Shown piece by piece: positions 1 to 8,250 of a stretch of 38,041 nucleotides of DNA. The notes under the pieces were generated by a model that searched no databases, was not told the DNA's origin, and saw nothing but the letters and a program-made list of their open reading frames with translations. The position numbers and the translations under genes were made by a program. Source of the stretch: Desulfamplus sp. (GTDB taxonomy: Bacteria; Desulfobacterota; Desulfobacteria; Desulfobacterales; Desulfobacteraceae); assembly GCA_015232455.1 (NCBI GenBank), contig JADFZQ010000029.1, forward strand, positions 1-38,041, written 5' to 3'. How positions within the stretch are numbered: the first letter of the stretch is position 1; each line of letters starts with the position of its first letter.

Positions 1-127
1 TACCGCCTTTAACAGCCACACTTGTAGATATTATAAAGAGGAGCTAAACGATGTCATCAGCTTTATCAAATCATAGTGGTAAGTCCATATTCTACGATAA
101 AGCAGTTAAATATGGAGAACATGAGAT
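1..127. repeat. Terminal direct repeat, left copy (circular overlap)
   Basis: Bases 1-127 are identical to 37915-38041. The repeat runs from the last codons of hsdR into the first codons of the downstream metallopeptidase gene, so it is not a mobile-element end. The simplest reading is a circular molecule whose linear contig overlaps itself by 127 bases. One copy should be removed, giving a circle of about 37,914 bp. Confidence 0.95.
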
Positions 128-794
128 TAAATACACACACATCATTAACAATGACCTGAAACACTCCTATATCAATGTTGATCCATCTAAAGGTGTTACT
201 CTAAAAACTCCTTTTGCTGATGAATCTAAAGCTGATGAGATTATATGTAAAAAGGGAAAGTGGATACTGCAAAAGCTCAAGGCGGTAGAGAGAGTGCCGA
301 AAGCTGATAAGATAGTTACAGGTTCAAGACTGCAATATCTTGGTAAAACTTATTATGCTTTAGTAAAATATGATTCTGAGATTAAAGGCGCATCTGCTTT
401 ATTTACCCCGTCAAAATTTATAATAAGCTTGAATCCTAATACACCTGATCATAATCATGCTATAAACAAAGCTCTTGAAATATTCTCAAAAGAACAGGCC
501 GTAATTAAAATAAGACCACGTATAGACAAGTGGATTCAGACCACAGGTATAACTCCATCATCAGTTCACTTTAAGAAATTAAAGAAGAGCTGGGGACGAT
601 GCACAAAAGATAATGAGATTATAATTAACTATGAATCAATTAAGCTGCCGTTCAGTTTGATTGACTATATCATTGTCCATGAGCTTGCACACATAAGACA
701 TAAAGACCATTCTAAAAACTTCTACAGGGAAGTCTCCAAATTTATCACTGGCTGGCAAGAGCTTGATGAGAAGATACGAGGTATGATTATATGA
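51..794 (+). CDS. YgjP-like (M48/DUF45) zinc metallopeptidase downstream of hsdR
   Basis: This 247-aa protein belongs to the YgjP/DUF45 metallopeptidase family, often found directly after type I restriction genes; its role there is not settled. The zinc motif HELAH lies at residues 210-214 with a further His near residue 220 (HKDHSKNFY), and the family's KSWGRC motif is at 179-184. The ATG follows the hsdR stop by 3 nt across the circular junction, and AGAGGAG inside the end of hsdR is its ribosome site, so the two genes are translationally linked. No signal peptide is seen, so it is probably cytoplasmic. It is the last gene of the hsd operon. Family confident; substrate unknown. Confidence 0.9.
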   Translation: MSSALSNHSGKSIFYDKAVKYGEHEIKYTHIINNDLKHSYINVDPSKGVTLKTPFADESKADEIICKKGKWILQKLKAVERVPKADKIVTGSRLQYLGKTYYALVKYDSEIKGASALFTPSKFIISLNPNTPDHNHAINKALEIFSKEQAVIKIRPRIDKWIQTTGITPSSVHFKKLKKSWGRCTKDNEIIINYESIKLPFSLIDYIIVHELAHIRHKDHSKNFYREVSKFITGWQELDEKIRGMII

Positions 795-1323
795 GTTAAA
801 AGCAGTATAAATATAAGATAAAATTTTCGGGGGTGTCCTTACACAATAACAAATAGGAACAATATAACTTTTTCACACCTGTTTATGTAGAATATTCATG
901 ATTGATTAAAATCAATAAATTATAATGCATTAATTTTAATGAAATAATATTGAGTATAAAAAATAAAAAAAGAAGTTTGATTTAGAACATTATCAGCAAG
1001 AACAAATAAACATCTAAAACCCAAAATGATTTCACTTTAAAAATAAATAAAAAAATAACTTATAAGTTAAAAATAATATTTATTTTCACACCTAATATCC
1101 CTACCTAAATATCAATATAAGATTTGTCTAATAAATTTAATTATCATAACAAAAGCAGCAGCAAAGTTTTTTTAAAATTTAACTTATTTATTCTTAAGTT
1201 CTATACTCCAAAAATCTACTCTATCTGCTGTTGCTTTCTAAAAGCTTTCTAAAAGCTATCCATAAATGTTACAGAGGCGTAGAGGTGCTATTGATAGGCT
1301 TATAGGCGCTTTTTTTTCAGGCA
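795..1323. other. AT-rich leader of the replication origin, no gene
   Basis: About 530 bases with no credible reading frame, very rich in A and T, directly before the iterons. The motif TTTTCACACCT occurs twice (870-880 and 1083-1093). An 11-bp tandem pair CTTTCTAAAAG sits at 1234-1255, followed by CTATCCATA, which resembles a DnaA box with two mismatches. The composition and place suit the DNA-unwinding part of an iteron origin. No terminator for the upstream restriction operon is obvious. Confidence 0.55.
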
Positions 1324-1434
1324 AACTGTTCTCATTTACCCCTATAACTGTTCTCATTTACCCCTATAACTGTTCTCATTTACCCCTATAAACTGTTCTC
1401 ATTTACCCCTATAACTGTGCTCATTTACCCCTAT
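1324..1434 (+). repeat. Five 22-bp iterons (probable oriV)
   Basis: Five head-to-tail copies of a 22-bp unit beginning AACTGTTCTCATTTACCC start at 1324, 1346, 1368, 1391 and 1413. The first four are identical; the fifth has one change (TGTGC for TGTTC). One extra A at 1390 makes one spacing 23 bp. Direct repeats of about two helical turns just before an initiator gene are the standard mark of an iteron-controlled plasmid origin, where Rep binds both to start replication and to limit copy number. Confidence 0.92.
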
Positions 1435-1537
1435 AATGTTTCTAAGATTTAAAAAAACATTGAATAGCCTTTTAAAATATAATAATAGATACCATAAATA
1501 TAATTTAGATTTTAAAGGTTAGCTTAGGAGTTTTAGA

Positions 1538-2965
1538 TTGAAAACTGACAATAGTATTAAGCAAGATATTAATTTTTTAGAATATCCTCTTTGGATGCAA
1601 AGTAATGAATTAGCAGAAATTAATGGTTATAAATATGAATGCTCTGATAATGTTCCAACAAAAGTAGACGCAATTTTTTTGTATTGTATTTTAATGCTTT
1701 GCCAACAACAAGATTGGCAACATAAAATTATAACATCTCAATATAAAATTCTTACTTTATGTGGAATTGTTCCTAACAAAGAAAGAAGAAATAGATTAAA
1801 AGAAAGTCTTGTTACTTGGGAGAATGTTAAAATTGAATTTCAAGGGACTTTTTTAAATAATAAAGAATACAAGATTTTAAGATTTGGTATTCTTAATGAT
1901 TGGGGTATTACTGCGGATGGTAAATTGGAAATTTCATTAAATGAAAAATGGTTAATGACCATAAGAGACTCCAATTTTTTTAAGTTTATTAATTTTAATC
2001 AACTGAAAGCTCTTAGGTCTTCATTAGCACTTAGACTTCACGAACTTTTGAGTAAGACATTTTATAAGCGTAATACATGGGAGATAGATATATTAAAACT
2101 TGCTGAAAAGATTCCAATGGCAGAGAAATACATAGCTCATATTATCCCTAAGATAGAAGCTGCTACTAAACGTATAAGAGAAAAAACAGACCTTGATATA
2201 ACTGTAAAAGTAATTAAACAAGATAGAGGTCAAGGCAAATTTATATTTACGAAAAAGGAAAAGAAAGTAAAGTCCGAAGTAAAGGAATCATCTTATGAAC
2301 TGCTATCTCCACCTGAACCTCAACCATCTGTTCTGAAAACACCCCAACCCCAATTAAAATTAACCCCACCTTCTGAACCTTCTCCATCACTTCCAATAGA
2401 AATACTAAACCTGATTCCCGAAGAGTGGCGAGAGAGTGTAATTGATGAGGTTAATAGAATATTTGCAGAATCTGATATAGATACTATTAGACGTTGTATT
2501 GAAAAAGTTAATATCTCTTTAAACAAAGGATCAGAATTAAGCTCATATGGCGGCTATCTTAGACGGTGCTATGATGAAAAATGGTATAATCAAAAGAGTG
2601 CCAGCCAAATTAAAGCCGATAAACAAGCTCTTGAATCTCAAAAAGCTGAACTATTGCGTAAAAAAGAGAATGAAGAACGCATAAAGAGAGAAAAACTCGA
2701 TCAACTAAAACATAATTTTGATCAAGAGTTGTCTCAACTTGCAGTTGAAAGATTTAAAGAAAAATCACTAACTGAACAGGCTGAACTTATTAAAGAATTT
2801 GAAGAATCAATGAATACAGTAACAAAAGAGATGTATATAAAAGCTAAAAAAAATATTGAAGCATCTATTTTTGTCAGAAGTGCTTATCACTCTTTTTTTA
2901 AAAATAAATTTATTACAGAAGATGAGCGGAATTTTGAGTTGTGGTTAGTCTCAAGAGCTTATTAA
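1538..2965 (+). CDS. rep: Iteron-type plasmid replication initiator (winged-helix Rep)
   Basis: A 475-aa protein that should bind the iterons just upstream and open the origin. Residues 1 to about 240 look like the paired winged-helix initiator fold; the stretch around residues 163-215 (ALRLHELLSKTF, KLAEKIPM, then a basic IIPKIEAATKRI helix) resembles Rep_3-like initiators. A proline-rich linker follows at about 255-285, then a long charged coiled-coil tail with no match I recognise. The start is TTG at 1538, with AGGAG at 1526-1530 seven bases before it; no better start exists. A weak start fits tight limits on Rep level. The tail makes it longer than many initiators of this type. Role is well supported by context, exact family less so. 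Confidence 0.85.
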   Translation: MKTDNSIKQDINFLEYPLWMQSNELAEINGYKYECSDNVPTKVDAIFLYCILMLCQQQDWQHKIITSQYKILTLCGIVPNKERRNRLKESLVTWENVKIEFQGTFLNNKEYKILRFGILNDWGITADGKLEISLNEKWLMTIRDSNFFKFINFNQLKALRSSLALRLHELLSKTFYKRNTWEIDILKLAEKIPMAEKYIAHIIPKIEAATKRIREKTDLDITVKVIKQDRGQGKFIFTKKEKKVKSEVKESSYELLSPPEPQPSVLKTPQPQLKLTPPSEPSPSLPIEILNLIPEEWRESVIDEVNRIFAESDIDTIRRCIEKVNISLNKGSELSSYGGYLRRCYDEKWYNQKSASQIKADKQALESQKAELLRKKENEERIKREKLDQLKHNFDQELSQLAVERFKEKSLTEQAELIKEFEESMNTVTKEMYIKAKKNIEASIFVRSAYHSFFKNKFITEDERNFELWLVSRAY

Positions 2966-2968
2966 CTA

Positions 2969-3628
2969 TTAGGTGGACTGTTTACTTATAAGCCCTTGCA
3001 ACTCCTTATATAGCTTCTTTCTTTTAGTGTATTTAAGATTAGAAAATATTCCATCTAGTTCTTCTATTTCTTTTAAAATGGCAGCTATACGTTGTTTATC
3101 CATCTGCTCCTGCTGCCATTGATGTTTAACTTCTTCTGGGCTTCTGCCATCAGTTAAATACAGTAGCTGACTTTTTAGATGAGTAGAAACCTGCTGAAAC
3201 TCACTAATTTGCTGTTGATATTCTTCTTTTTCTTTTAAGTGGCGGCGTTCCAAGTCTATTAAAAGCTCTTGATGCTTGGCTCTTTCTTTTAATCTCTCCT
3301 CCTTTTCTTGAAAAAGTTTGTTAAAGAGATTAATGTCTGAGGCTGAAATTTGAGTTGGTTTTAGTAGGTTTTGACCTACAGTTTCACCCTGTTTACACTC
3401 TTGAAGTGATTGCTCTAAACGATCCTTAATAGCTGTAAGATTAAGTCCCTGACCCTTTAGCTGCTTGATCTGGTCGAATATTATATAACCATTTTGAGAG
3501 AACTGAATCTTGTTGCACGCTCCTTTAGTATAATGAGGTTTAAGTACCTCATCTAACTGCTCTAAACATTTTCTTATATATGGGATACTAAGACCAGTAT
3601 CATCTGCTATATATTTGATTGTAAACAT
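2969..3628 (-). CDS. MerR-like DNA-binding protein with coiled-coil tail (KfrA/partition-like?)
   Basis: 219 aa, convergent with rep (3 bp between the stops). Residues 1-70 look like a MerR-type winged helix-turn-helix (FTIKYIADDTGLSIPYIRKC, then a second basic segment). Residues about 105-200 are a charged, Gln-rich coiled coil. This DNA-binder plus coiled-coil build is shared with plasmid proteins such as KfrA that regulate or help segregate plasmids. No ParA-type ATPase is present, so this is the best maintenance candidate. Its ribosome site is weak. The intergenic DNA upstream holds two copies of a GTTTTA-(G)CCAG motif (3641-3655 and 3743-3758) that might be its operators. Function is inferred. 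Confidence 0.7.
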   Translation of the reverse strand: MFTIKYIADDTGLSIPYIRKCLEQLDEVLKPHYTKGACNKIQFSQNGYIIFDQIKQLKGQGLNLTAIKDRLEQSLQECKQGETVGQNLLKPTQISASDINLFNKLFQEKEERLKERAKHQELLIDLERRHLKEKEEYQQQISEFQQVSTHLKSQLLYLTDGRSPEEVKHQWQQEQMDKQRIAAILKEIEELDGIFSNLKYTKRKKLYKELQGLISKQST

Positions 3629-3785
3629 AGTGTCTATTGAGTTTTACCAGCTTTAAGTTAAAAGGATTTAGTTTTATATTAAACTTACTGAAACCGTAGG
3701 CTAATTTAGTATTAATAATCAATTAAATCAAGGTTATGATTGGTTTTAGCCAGTTTTACTAACAATAACAATATCACAGGAGTAT

Positions 3786-4061
3786 ATGATACATAAATTG
3801 GCTGCAAGAATAAAAATAGCAGAAGCAAAGAAAGAGCTGCTGAATTTTACAGTTAATGTTTTAAAAGATGATGGTGTGATCTCTGATGAGAGTTTTAATA
3901 GATGGCGTAATATCAAGAGTGGTTCAATTTTTGATGGTGTTAATACTATGTGTGATTGCTGGCGCTATGGTTTAGATTGGACTCCCAATATCAAATGGAC
4001 AAAAAACAACGATCTTAAATTGCACTTAACCTCACCATTTGCACTTTCAAGTTTACAGTAA
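3786..4061 (+). CDS. Hypothetical protein, 91 aa
   Basis: Not a family I recognise. It starts at ATG after ACAGGAG and ends 42 bp before the next gene, so the two probably form a small operon divergent from the MerR-like gene. The N-terminal half is a lysine-rich helical segment; the C-terminal half carries Trp and Cys residues (CDCWRYGLDW, then TPNIKWTK). No signal peptide or membrane segment is visible. Confidence 0.6.
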   Translation: MIHKLAARIKIAEAKKELLNFTVNVLKDDGVISDESFNRWRNIKSGSIFDGVNTMCDCWRYGLDWTPNIKWTKNNDLKLHLTSPFALSSLQ

Positions 4062-4103
4062 CCAACGGTATTAATGTTATCAGATTATAAAGGAGATAAA
4101 ATA

Positions 4104-4580
4104 ATGGTAGAAGTCATTAAGAGAAAAAATAAATTTGGAGCATCTGAGCCTGTGATTGAGATTAAAGGTGAACCTGCAAAAGATGTTGAGGCGAAGCCAC
4201 CTGTTAAACCAGAGGTTGAGGCTAAAGTTGAAGTCAAACCACCTGCCGAGCCTAAACCACCTAAACAGCCTAAGCCACAGCAACCACAACAAATTAAACA
4301 GCAGACCGTCAAGAAGTCCTTTTTTCAAAATTTTGTCACAGGTGAAAGAGATGAGCAACAGGGTGAAAGACTTGTGTTTAGAATGAGATCTGGAGAGATA
4401 GTAGAGGGTGTAATAACAGATGAAAAGTCAGGTTTTGTAAAACTTGCTGATGTTGTAATTACTGACAAAGAATTAGGAACAATATCTAAAGTTAGATGGA
4501 TTCGTATGGAGAGAACACAAATAGCTCATTTTAGTCCTTTACCAACAGAGATTAAAAAGATTGAGCCAAAGGTTGACTAA
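4104..4580 (+). CDS. Proline-rich protein with LSm/Hfq-like C-terminal domain
   Basis: 158 aa from the ATG at 4104, chosen because AAAGGAGAT precedes it at the right spacing; an in-frame ATG 30 bp upstream has no ribosome site. Residues about 25-75 are a disordered Pro/Lys/Glu/Gln segment (repeated KPPxEPKPP-type steps). The C-terminal 60 residues look like a small Sm-fold beta barrel: RLVFRMRSGEIVEGVI followed by GFVKLADV matches the Sm1 pattern of strand, Gly, strand, and WIRMERTQIAHF resembles Sm2. Sm-fold proteins bind RNA, so a role in plasmid RNA control is possible. This is pattern recognition and needs a structural check. An ordinary plasmid structural protein remains possible. Confidence 0.6.
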   Translation: MVEVIKRKNKFGASEPVIEIKGEPAKDVEAKPPVKPEVEAKVEVKPPAEPKPPKQPKPQQPQQIKQQTVKKSFFQNFVTGERDEQQGERLVFRMRSGEIVEGVITDEKSGFVKLADVVITDKELGTISKVRWIRMERTQIAHFSPLPTEIKKIEPKVD

Positions 4581-4652
4581 TGCAGTTGCTGGCAGTGGGT
4601 CGCCTTATAAGAAAATACACCAGCACCAGACCCATATAAAAATAGAAGAAAA

Positions 4653-4676
4653 ACCCCGATATTTTGAGATCAGGGG
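4653..4676 (+). terminator. Weak hairpin after the Sm-like gene
   Basis: CCCCGAT and ATC(A)GGGG can pair around an 8-nt loop about 75 bp after the stop codon. There is no clear T-run behind it, so it is only a possible terminator. Confidence 0.3.
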
Positions 4677-4755
4677 CAGCTGATTTAGTGTCATTATTTG
4701 GAGTAAATGCCCAACCTCTAATTTACCTGAGATTGGCTGCATCTGGGTATAACAG

Positions 4756-4890
4756 GTGAAAATCAACTTCATTCAGACAGGTGAGCGTCTTGGAACGGGC
4801 GTTATGTCAACTCTTTTCTATTCTTATATAGATGATATTAATAAAGCAGTTGCAGCAGGCGAGCTGATTGAATTGAAGGTAGACAAATGA
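4756..4890 (+). CDS. Possible 44-aa ORF overlapping the antitoxin relic
   Basis: A GTG-started frame right after an in-frame TAA. It ends in ATGA, sharing its stop with the start of the relic at 4887. That overlap is typical of a real toxin-antitoxin pair, so this may be the tail of a decayed partner gene. No family is recognised, the start is weak, and an internal ATG at 4804 would give only 28 aa. Confidence 0.3.
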   Translation: MKINFIQTGERLGTGVMSTLFYSYIDDINKAVAAGELIELKVDK

Positions 4891-5208
4891 GAAGATCAAT
4901 GCAAGACTCATTAAAAGAAACGGTTCAAGGCTTAATGGATATAGGAATCAGCACTAAGTTTACTAAAGATGAATTAAATGAACTTGGTGTTAATTCTAAT
5001 ATGGATATAACCCCTGATAAAATCAAAAAATATCGGAAAAGGCATAGATATAAGTCAAGCTGTGTTTGCACAATTGCTGAATGTAAGTCTTTCTTCGGTT
5101 AGAAGATGGGAGTCTGGTAAATAGACACCTACCGGCTCTACACAGGTCTTACTTGAATTATTATATCAGTCTCCGCAAGTTCTTAATTTTAGAATCAATA
5201 AATATTGA
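4887..5208 (+). pseudogene. Frameshifted XRE-family antitoxin (NadS/HigA-like)
   Basis: The open frame from 4887 stops at 5102 after 71 aa, but one-base slippage near 5050 restores a classic helix-turn-helix: SQAVFAQLLNVSLSSVRRWE, as in NadS/HigA antitoxins, with TGSTQVLLELLYQSP further on. In that second frame a TAG interrupts GK*TPTGSTQ. Two separate lesions, a one-base insertion and a nonsense codon, show that the gene is dead. The N-terminal part (KETVQGLMDIG) is typical of this antitoxin group. No intact toxin lies beside it. Confidence 0.85.
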
Positions 5209-5509
5209 CTTTACCTCTAATTTCAAAAGAATATTCCATACCCCCCAAAAAAAATTTAATTTCTCATAAGAAGTTACATACTTCCTTACACACGGAGTGG
5301 GCTTCTTCAACTGTATGACGCTGAAAGTGGACATATTTTCCCCCAAATCCCGAAAAAAATCCACAATAAATCTATTCCCATCCACAAAGTTATTGTTTTT
5401 TTTCACAAAGCAATATCGTTTTTTCACATAGCATCGATTTGACGACATATAGTACAACAGCCTCAAGTTTTCAATTACCACAATAACTATTGCAGAAGGA
5501 GGAAAAGAG
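5209..5509 (+). promoter_or_regulatory. Control region of the WD40/TPR/Hsp100 operon
   Basis: About 300 bp with no convincing gene; the minus-strand frame across it is low complexity and ends inside the operon's first gene. It holds the 21-bp-spaced repeats at 5360-5443. A possible -10 (TATAGT, 5448-5453) lies just after them, with no good -35. The first gene has a strong ribosome site (AAGGAGG) before its ATG. Confidence 0.55.
5360..5443 (+). repeat. Four 21-bp-spaced TYCACAA repeats (operator or iteron-like)
   Basis: TCCACAA at 5360, TCCACAA at 5381, TTCACAA at 5402 and TTCACAT at 5423 are spaced exactly 21 bp apart. The last three units share more sequence (CACAAAG, then a short AT core and a T-run). 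A weak fifth unit, TCCCCCA, is at 5339 in the same phase. Spacing of two helical turns puts all units on one face of DNA, as for a cooperative regulator or a Rep protein. Confidence 0.65.
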
Positions 5510-6811
5510 ATGAGCGTTAATTCAGGTACAAAAGATATAGTCAGTATATCATGCAATCAGAATAAAGCATTAGCAGTTTATAGAGCAGAGTTGGCAAAAA
5601 TTCTAGATCCAATTACACCTCATATTCCAGTTTTGAGTCATATGATAGAGGAAGGTCAAAAACAATTCACTGCAATAGATATTACAAAGAATAAAGCCAC
5701 TTTAATTACAGGCGATGAAGATGGAAGAATTCAGATATATGACATGGCAACGGGTAAAAACGTGAGTCTCATGCAAGATTATACTAAGCCTATTAATCTC
5801 CTTCGTATCACCTCTGAAGGTAAATATCTGATCAGCAGTAGCTCTGACAATGAGGCAATAATCTGGGATATGAATACAAGGACTATTAAACATATTTTGA
5901 AAGGGCATACAGATATTATTAAAGGTATCTGTATTATAAAAAATAACCGATATGCAGTTACTGTAAGTGAAGACAAAAGCTTTTGTATTTGGGAAATAGA
6001 AACGGGAAAACTTGTTAATCGGCTTGAAGGTCACAGTGATTGGGTTAATACGGTCTGTTGTGCTAACGATGATATTATCGTTACTGGTAGCGAAGACAGA
6101 AGCGTGAAATTTTGGAAAGCAGGCTGGAGTGTGAATAGCTGTGAATGCTATAAAACTTTAAGAATAACGGATGGGGTGAGACATATTTATATTGTTGGTA
6201 ATGGAGAATTTCTCGTTACGGCTGGTCGAAAAAAGCTAATGATATGGCACATAGCAACAGAAGAATGTGTCAAGGTATTAAACGTTAACACCGCCATCAC
6301 ATCACTATCTGTAGCAGGTGAGCATTTACTGGTAGGCTATAATGATAATAGCGTTATGCAGATGGAAATGCCATCTTGCAATAATATTAGGGTTTTAAAA
6401 GAAGTAGGAAGCATTGCTAATAGAATTCTTGTGACTGGAGACGGGAGAACTATTGTATCTGCTGCTAAGGCTCAGATTCAGTTTTGGAATTTATCTGATT
6501 GTGAATTGTCAGGTATGTTGCATAACATTACTACAAACGCCTTTTTATGGACAACACCTCCGGATAGCGATGCCTTGTCAGGTCGATTTTGGACAAACAG
6601 ATACGATTTAATCAAGGTTGTGAACGATAATAAAAATAGTGATTCAGGTGAACACGTTACAACTAAAGATCGAGAAAACTACATATTGGGGTTAAATAGC
6701 CAGAAAAAAGTGATGTCAAAGATTAATGGCCACAAAATGATGAGCATTAAGGATTCGGATCGGTTTTTTATGGAATCACCAAAATTAATTCCAATGCAGA
6801 CAGCCTGTTAA
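5510..6811 (+). CDS. WD40 beta-propeller protein, first gene of a novel operon
   Basis: 433 aa, with a start supported by AAGGAGG. Successive WD40 blades run from about residue 45 to 345: GDEDGRIQIYDMATGK, SSSDNEAIIWDMNTR, VSEDKSFCIWEIETGK and GSEDRSVKFWKAG are clear blades, and later ones are more diverged (AGRKKLMIWHIATEE, AAKAQIQFWNLSD). That is probably one seven-bladed ring. The last 80 residues are polar and match nothing I know. No protease, kinase or membrane segment is attached. WD40 rings are binding platforms, so this protein may recognise a target or scaffold the TPR proteins and ATPase encoded behind it. The next gene is 34 bp downstream with its own ribosome site. Confidence 0.88.
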   Translation: MSVNSGTKDIVSISCNQNKALAVYRAELAKILDPITPHIPVLSHMIEEGQKQFTAIDITKNKATLITGDEDGRIQIYDMATGKNVSLMQDYTKPINLLRITSEGKYLISSSSDNEAIIWDMNTRTIKHILKGHTDIIKGICIIKNNRYAVTVSEDKSFCIWEIETGKLVNRLEGHSDWVNTVCCANDDIIVTGSEDRSVKFWKAGWSVNSCECYKTLRITDGVRHIYIVGNGEFLVTAGRKKLMIWHIATEECVKVLNVNTAITSLSVAGEHLLVGYNDNSVMQMEMPSCNNIRVLKEVGSIANRILVTGDGRTIVSAAKAQIQFWNLSDCELSGMLHNITTNAFLWTTPPDSDALSGRFWTNRYDLIKVVNDNKNSDSGEHVTTKDRENYILGLNSQKKVMSKINGHKMMSIKDSDRFFMESPKLIPMQTAC

Positions 6812-6845
6812 TATTTTAAAATTTAACTATCAAAAGGAGAAAACC

Positions 6846-8240
6846 ATGGAAATCGAACTCCCACGCTATTTAAATGGTAAGGTAAAAAATGATACCTCGT
6901 ACTATGAGAGTAAGTTGAAGGAAGACCCTGATGATGCTAACGCACTTCATAAGATAGGTATTTTATATTACTTAGAAAAGAAATACGATGAAGCAATAAA
7001 GGTGTTCAAGAAAGAAATAGAGCTTGATCCATTTGGTTGTGATGTTGCTTACATTAATCTTGCAAATGCGGTTGATGATAAGGGTGATACAGATAAGGCA
7101 TTGGAATACTTGGATAAAGCTCAGAGAATTAATCCTCGTAACGGGGATATATATTCTAACAGAGCATGGATATTCAAGAACCGCAGGGGACAGATAGATG
7201 AGGCGATTGAAAATTGTACACTTTCTATAAAATACTCTTTAAACCCTATTAAAGTGGCTTTGGAGTATGGTCGTAGAGGGGATTTATGGAAAAAAAAGGG
7301 AGATGACGAAAAAGCTATTGCTGATTACACAAAAGCAATGGAAATAGATCCGCAATCTGCATCGGTCTACAATGATCTTGGGTATTTCTATTACGAAAAA
7401 GAAGACTACGAACAAGCAGTTGCTTATTATGACAAAGGGATCGAAATAGACTCGCACTATAAATATACCTACAAGAATCGTGGGAAGGTATATTACGCAA
7501 AAAAAGAATACGACAGGGCTATTGCTGAGCAAACAAAAGCAATCGAAATAGATCCGAAGTATACCGAGGCTTATAATAATCGTGGGAACTCCTATTACGC
7601 AAAAGAAGAATACGACAGGGCTATTCAGGACTATGACACAGTGATCGAAATAGACCCTCAATATAAAGATGCCTACAATAATCGTGGGCTTGCATTGAGA
7701 GAAAAAGGAGCTTACGACAAAGCTATTGCTTATCACACAAAAGCCATTGAGATTGATCCTAAATATACCTATGCTTACAGATGTCTTGCTACTACATTCG
7801 AAGAAATAGGGAGCTTTGACAAGGCTATTGAGGCTGCTTCTAAAGCTGTAGAAATTGACCCTAAAGATAGCAGTTTCTACAATAGCCTCGGCTATGCCCA
7901 ATATCTAAAAGGAGACTATGACTTGGCGATTGAAAATTGTAATAGAGCAGTTGAGCTCAGTCCAACATATGCAAACGCTTACGAAAGTCTTGCTTCTGCA
8001 TGGTATGCGAAGGGTGAATACGAAAAATCTGTCGGGTATTATACAAACGCTATAAAATATGATCCAACAAACGCTCTTTTTTACAATAACAGGGGGCGAG
8101 CGTATGAGAAGGTTGGCAAACTTTTTGAAGCGTGTATGGACTGGAAAAAAGGAGCAGAATTAGGCGGTGACAGCTATTATTATGAGCGGGCTGTTTCTAA
8201 GGGGTATTATAAACAATTGAACCTTGTAAACTTGATATAG
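6846..8240 (+). CDS. TPR-repeat protein, 464 aa
   Basis: Almost the whole protein is tetratricopeptide repeats, about eleven or twelve 34-residue units from residue 30 to 450. The central units are near-canonical, with the pattern AYNNRGNxYYxKxEYDRAI followed by DxxIEIDP. It has no signal peptide and no enzymatic domain, so it should be a cytoplasmic protein-binding superhelix. The ATG follows AAAAGGAGA. It lies between the WD40 gene and the J-like coiled-coil gene with short gaps, so it is probably a subunit or adaptor of the same complex. The central repeats are alike at DNA level too, which suggests expansion by internal duplication. Confidence 0.9.
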   Translation: MEIELPRYLNGKVKNDTSYYESKLKEDPDDANALHKIGILYYLEKKYDEAIKVFKKEIELDPFGCDVAYINLANAVDDKGDTDKALEYLDKAQRINPRNGDIYSNRAWIFKNRRGQIDEAIENCTLSIKYSLNPIKVALEYGRRGDLWKKKGDDEKAIADYTKAMEIDPQSASVYNDLGYFYYEKEDYEQAVAYYDKGIEIDSHYKYTYKNRGKVYYAKKEYDRAIAEQTKAIEIDPKYTEAYNNRGNSYYAKEEYDRAIQDYDTVIEIDPQYKDAYNNRGLALREKGAYDKAIAYHTKAIEIDPKYTYAYRCLATTFEEIGSFDKAIEAASKAVEIDPKDSSFYNSLGYAQYLKGDYDLAIENCNRAVELSPTYANAYESLASAWYAKGEYEKSVGYYTNAIKYDPTNALFYNNRGRAYEKVGKLFEACMDWKKGAELGGDSYYYERAVSKGYYKQLNLVNLI

Positions 8241-8250
8241 GAGTAATGCC

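Noticed and set aside
1324-1434. CRISPR-like array
   Set aside because: The 22-bp repeats are contiguous with no unique spacers, and an initiator gene follows; they are iterons.
2320-2526. 68-codon minus frame inside rep
   Set aside because: It is the complement of the proline-rich linker of the initiator and has no ribosome site.
4080-4386. Several overlapping frames on both strands over the proline-rich gene
   Set aside because: Low-complexity DNA gives open frames by chance; the plus-strand frame from 4104 has the ribosome site and an Sm-like domain.
5161-5556. 131-codon minus frame upstream of the WD40 gene
   Set aside because: It covers the antitoxin relic's end, the 21-bp repeats and the WD40 start, and its residues are low complexity with no family or ribosome site.
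7284-7901. 205-codon minus frame inside the TPR gene
   Set aside because: Its repeats are only the complement of the TPR repeats.
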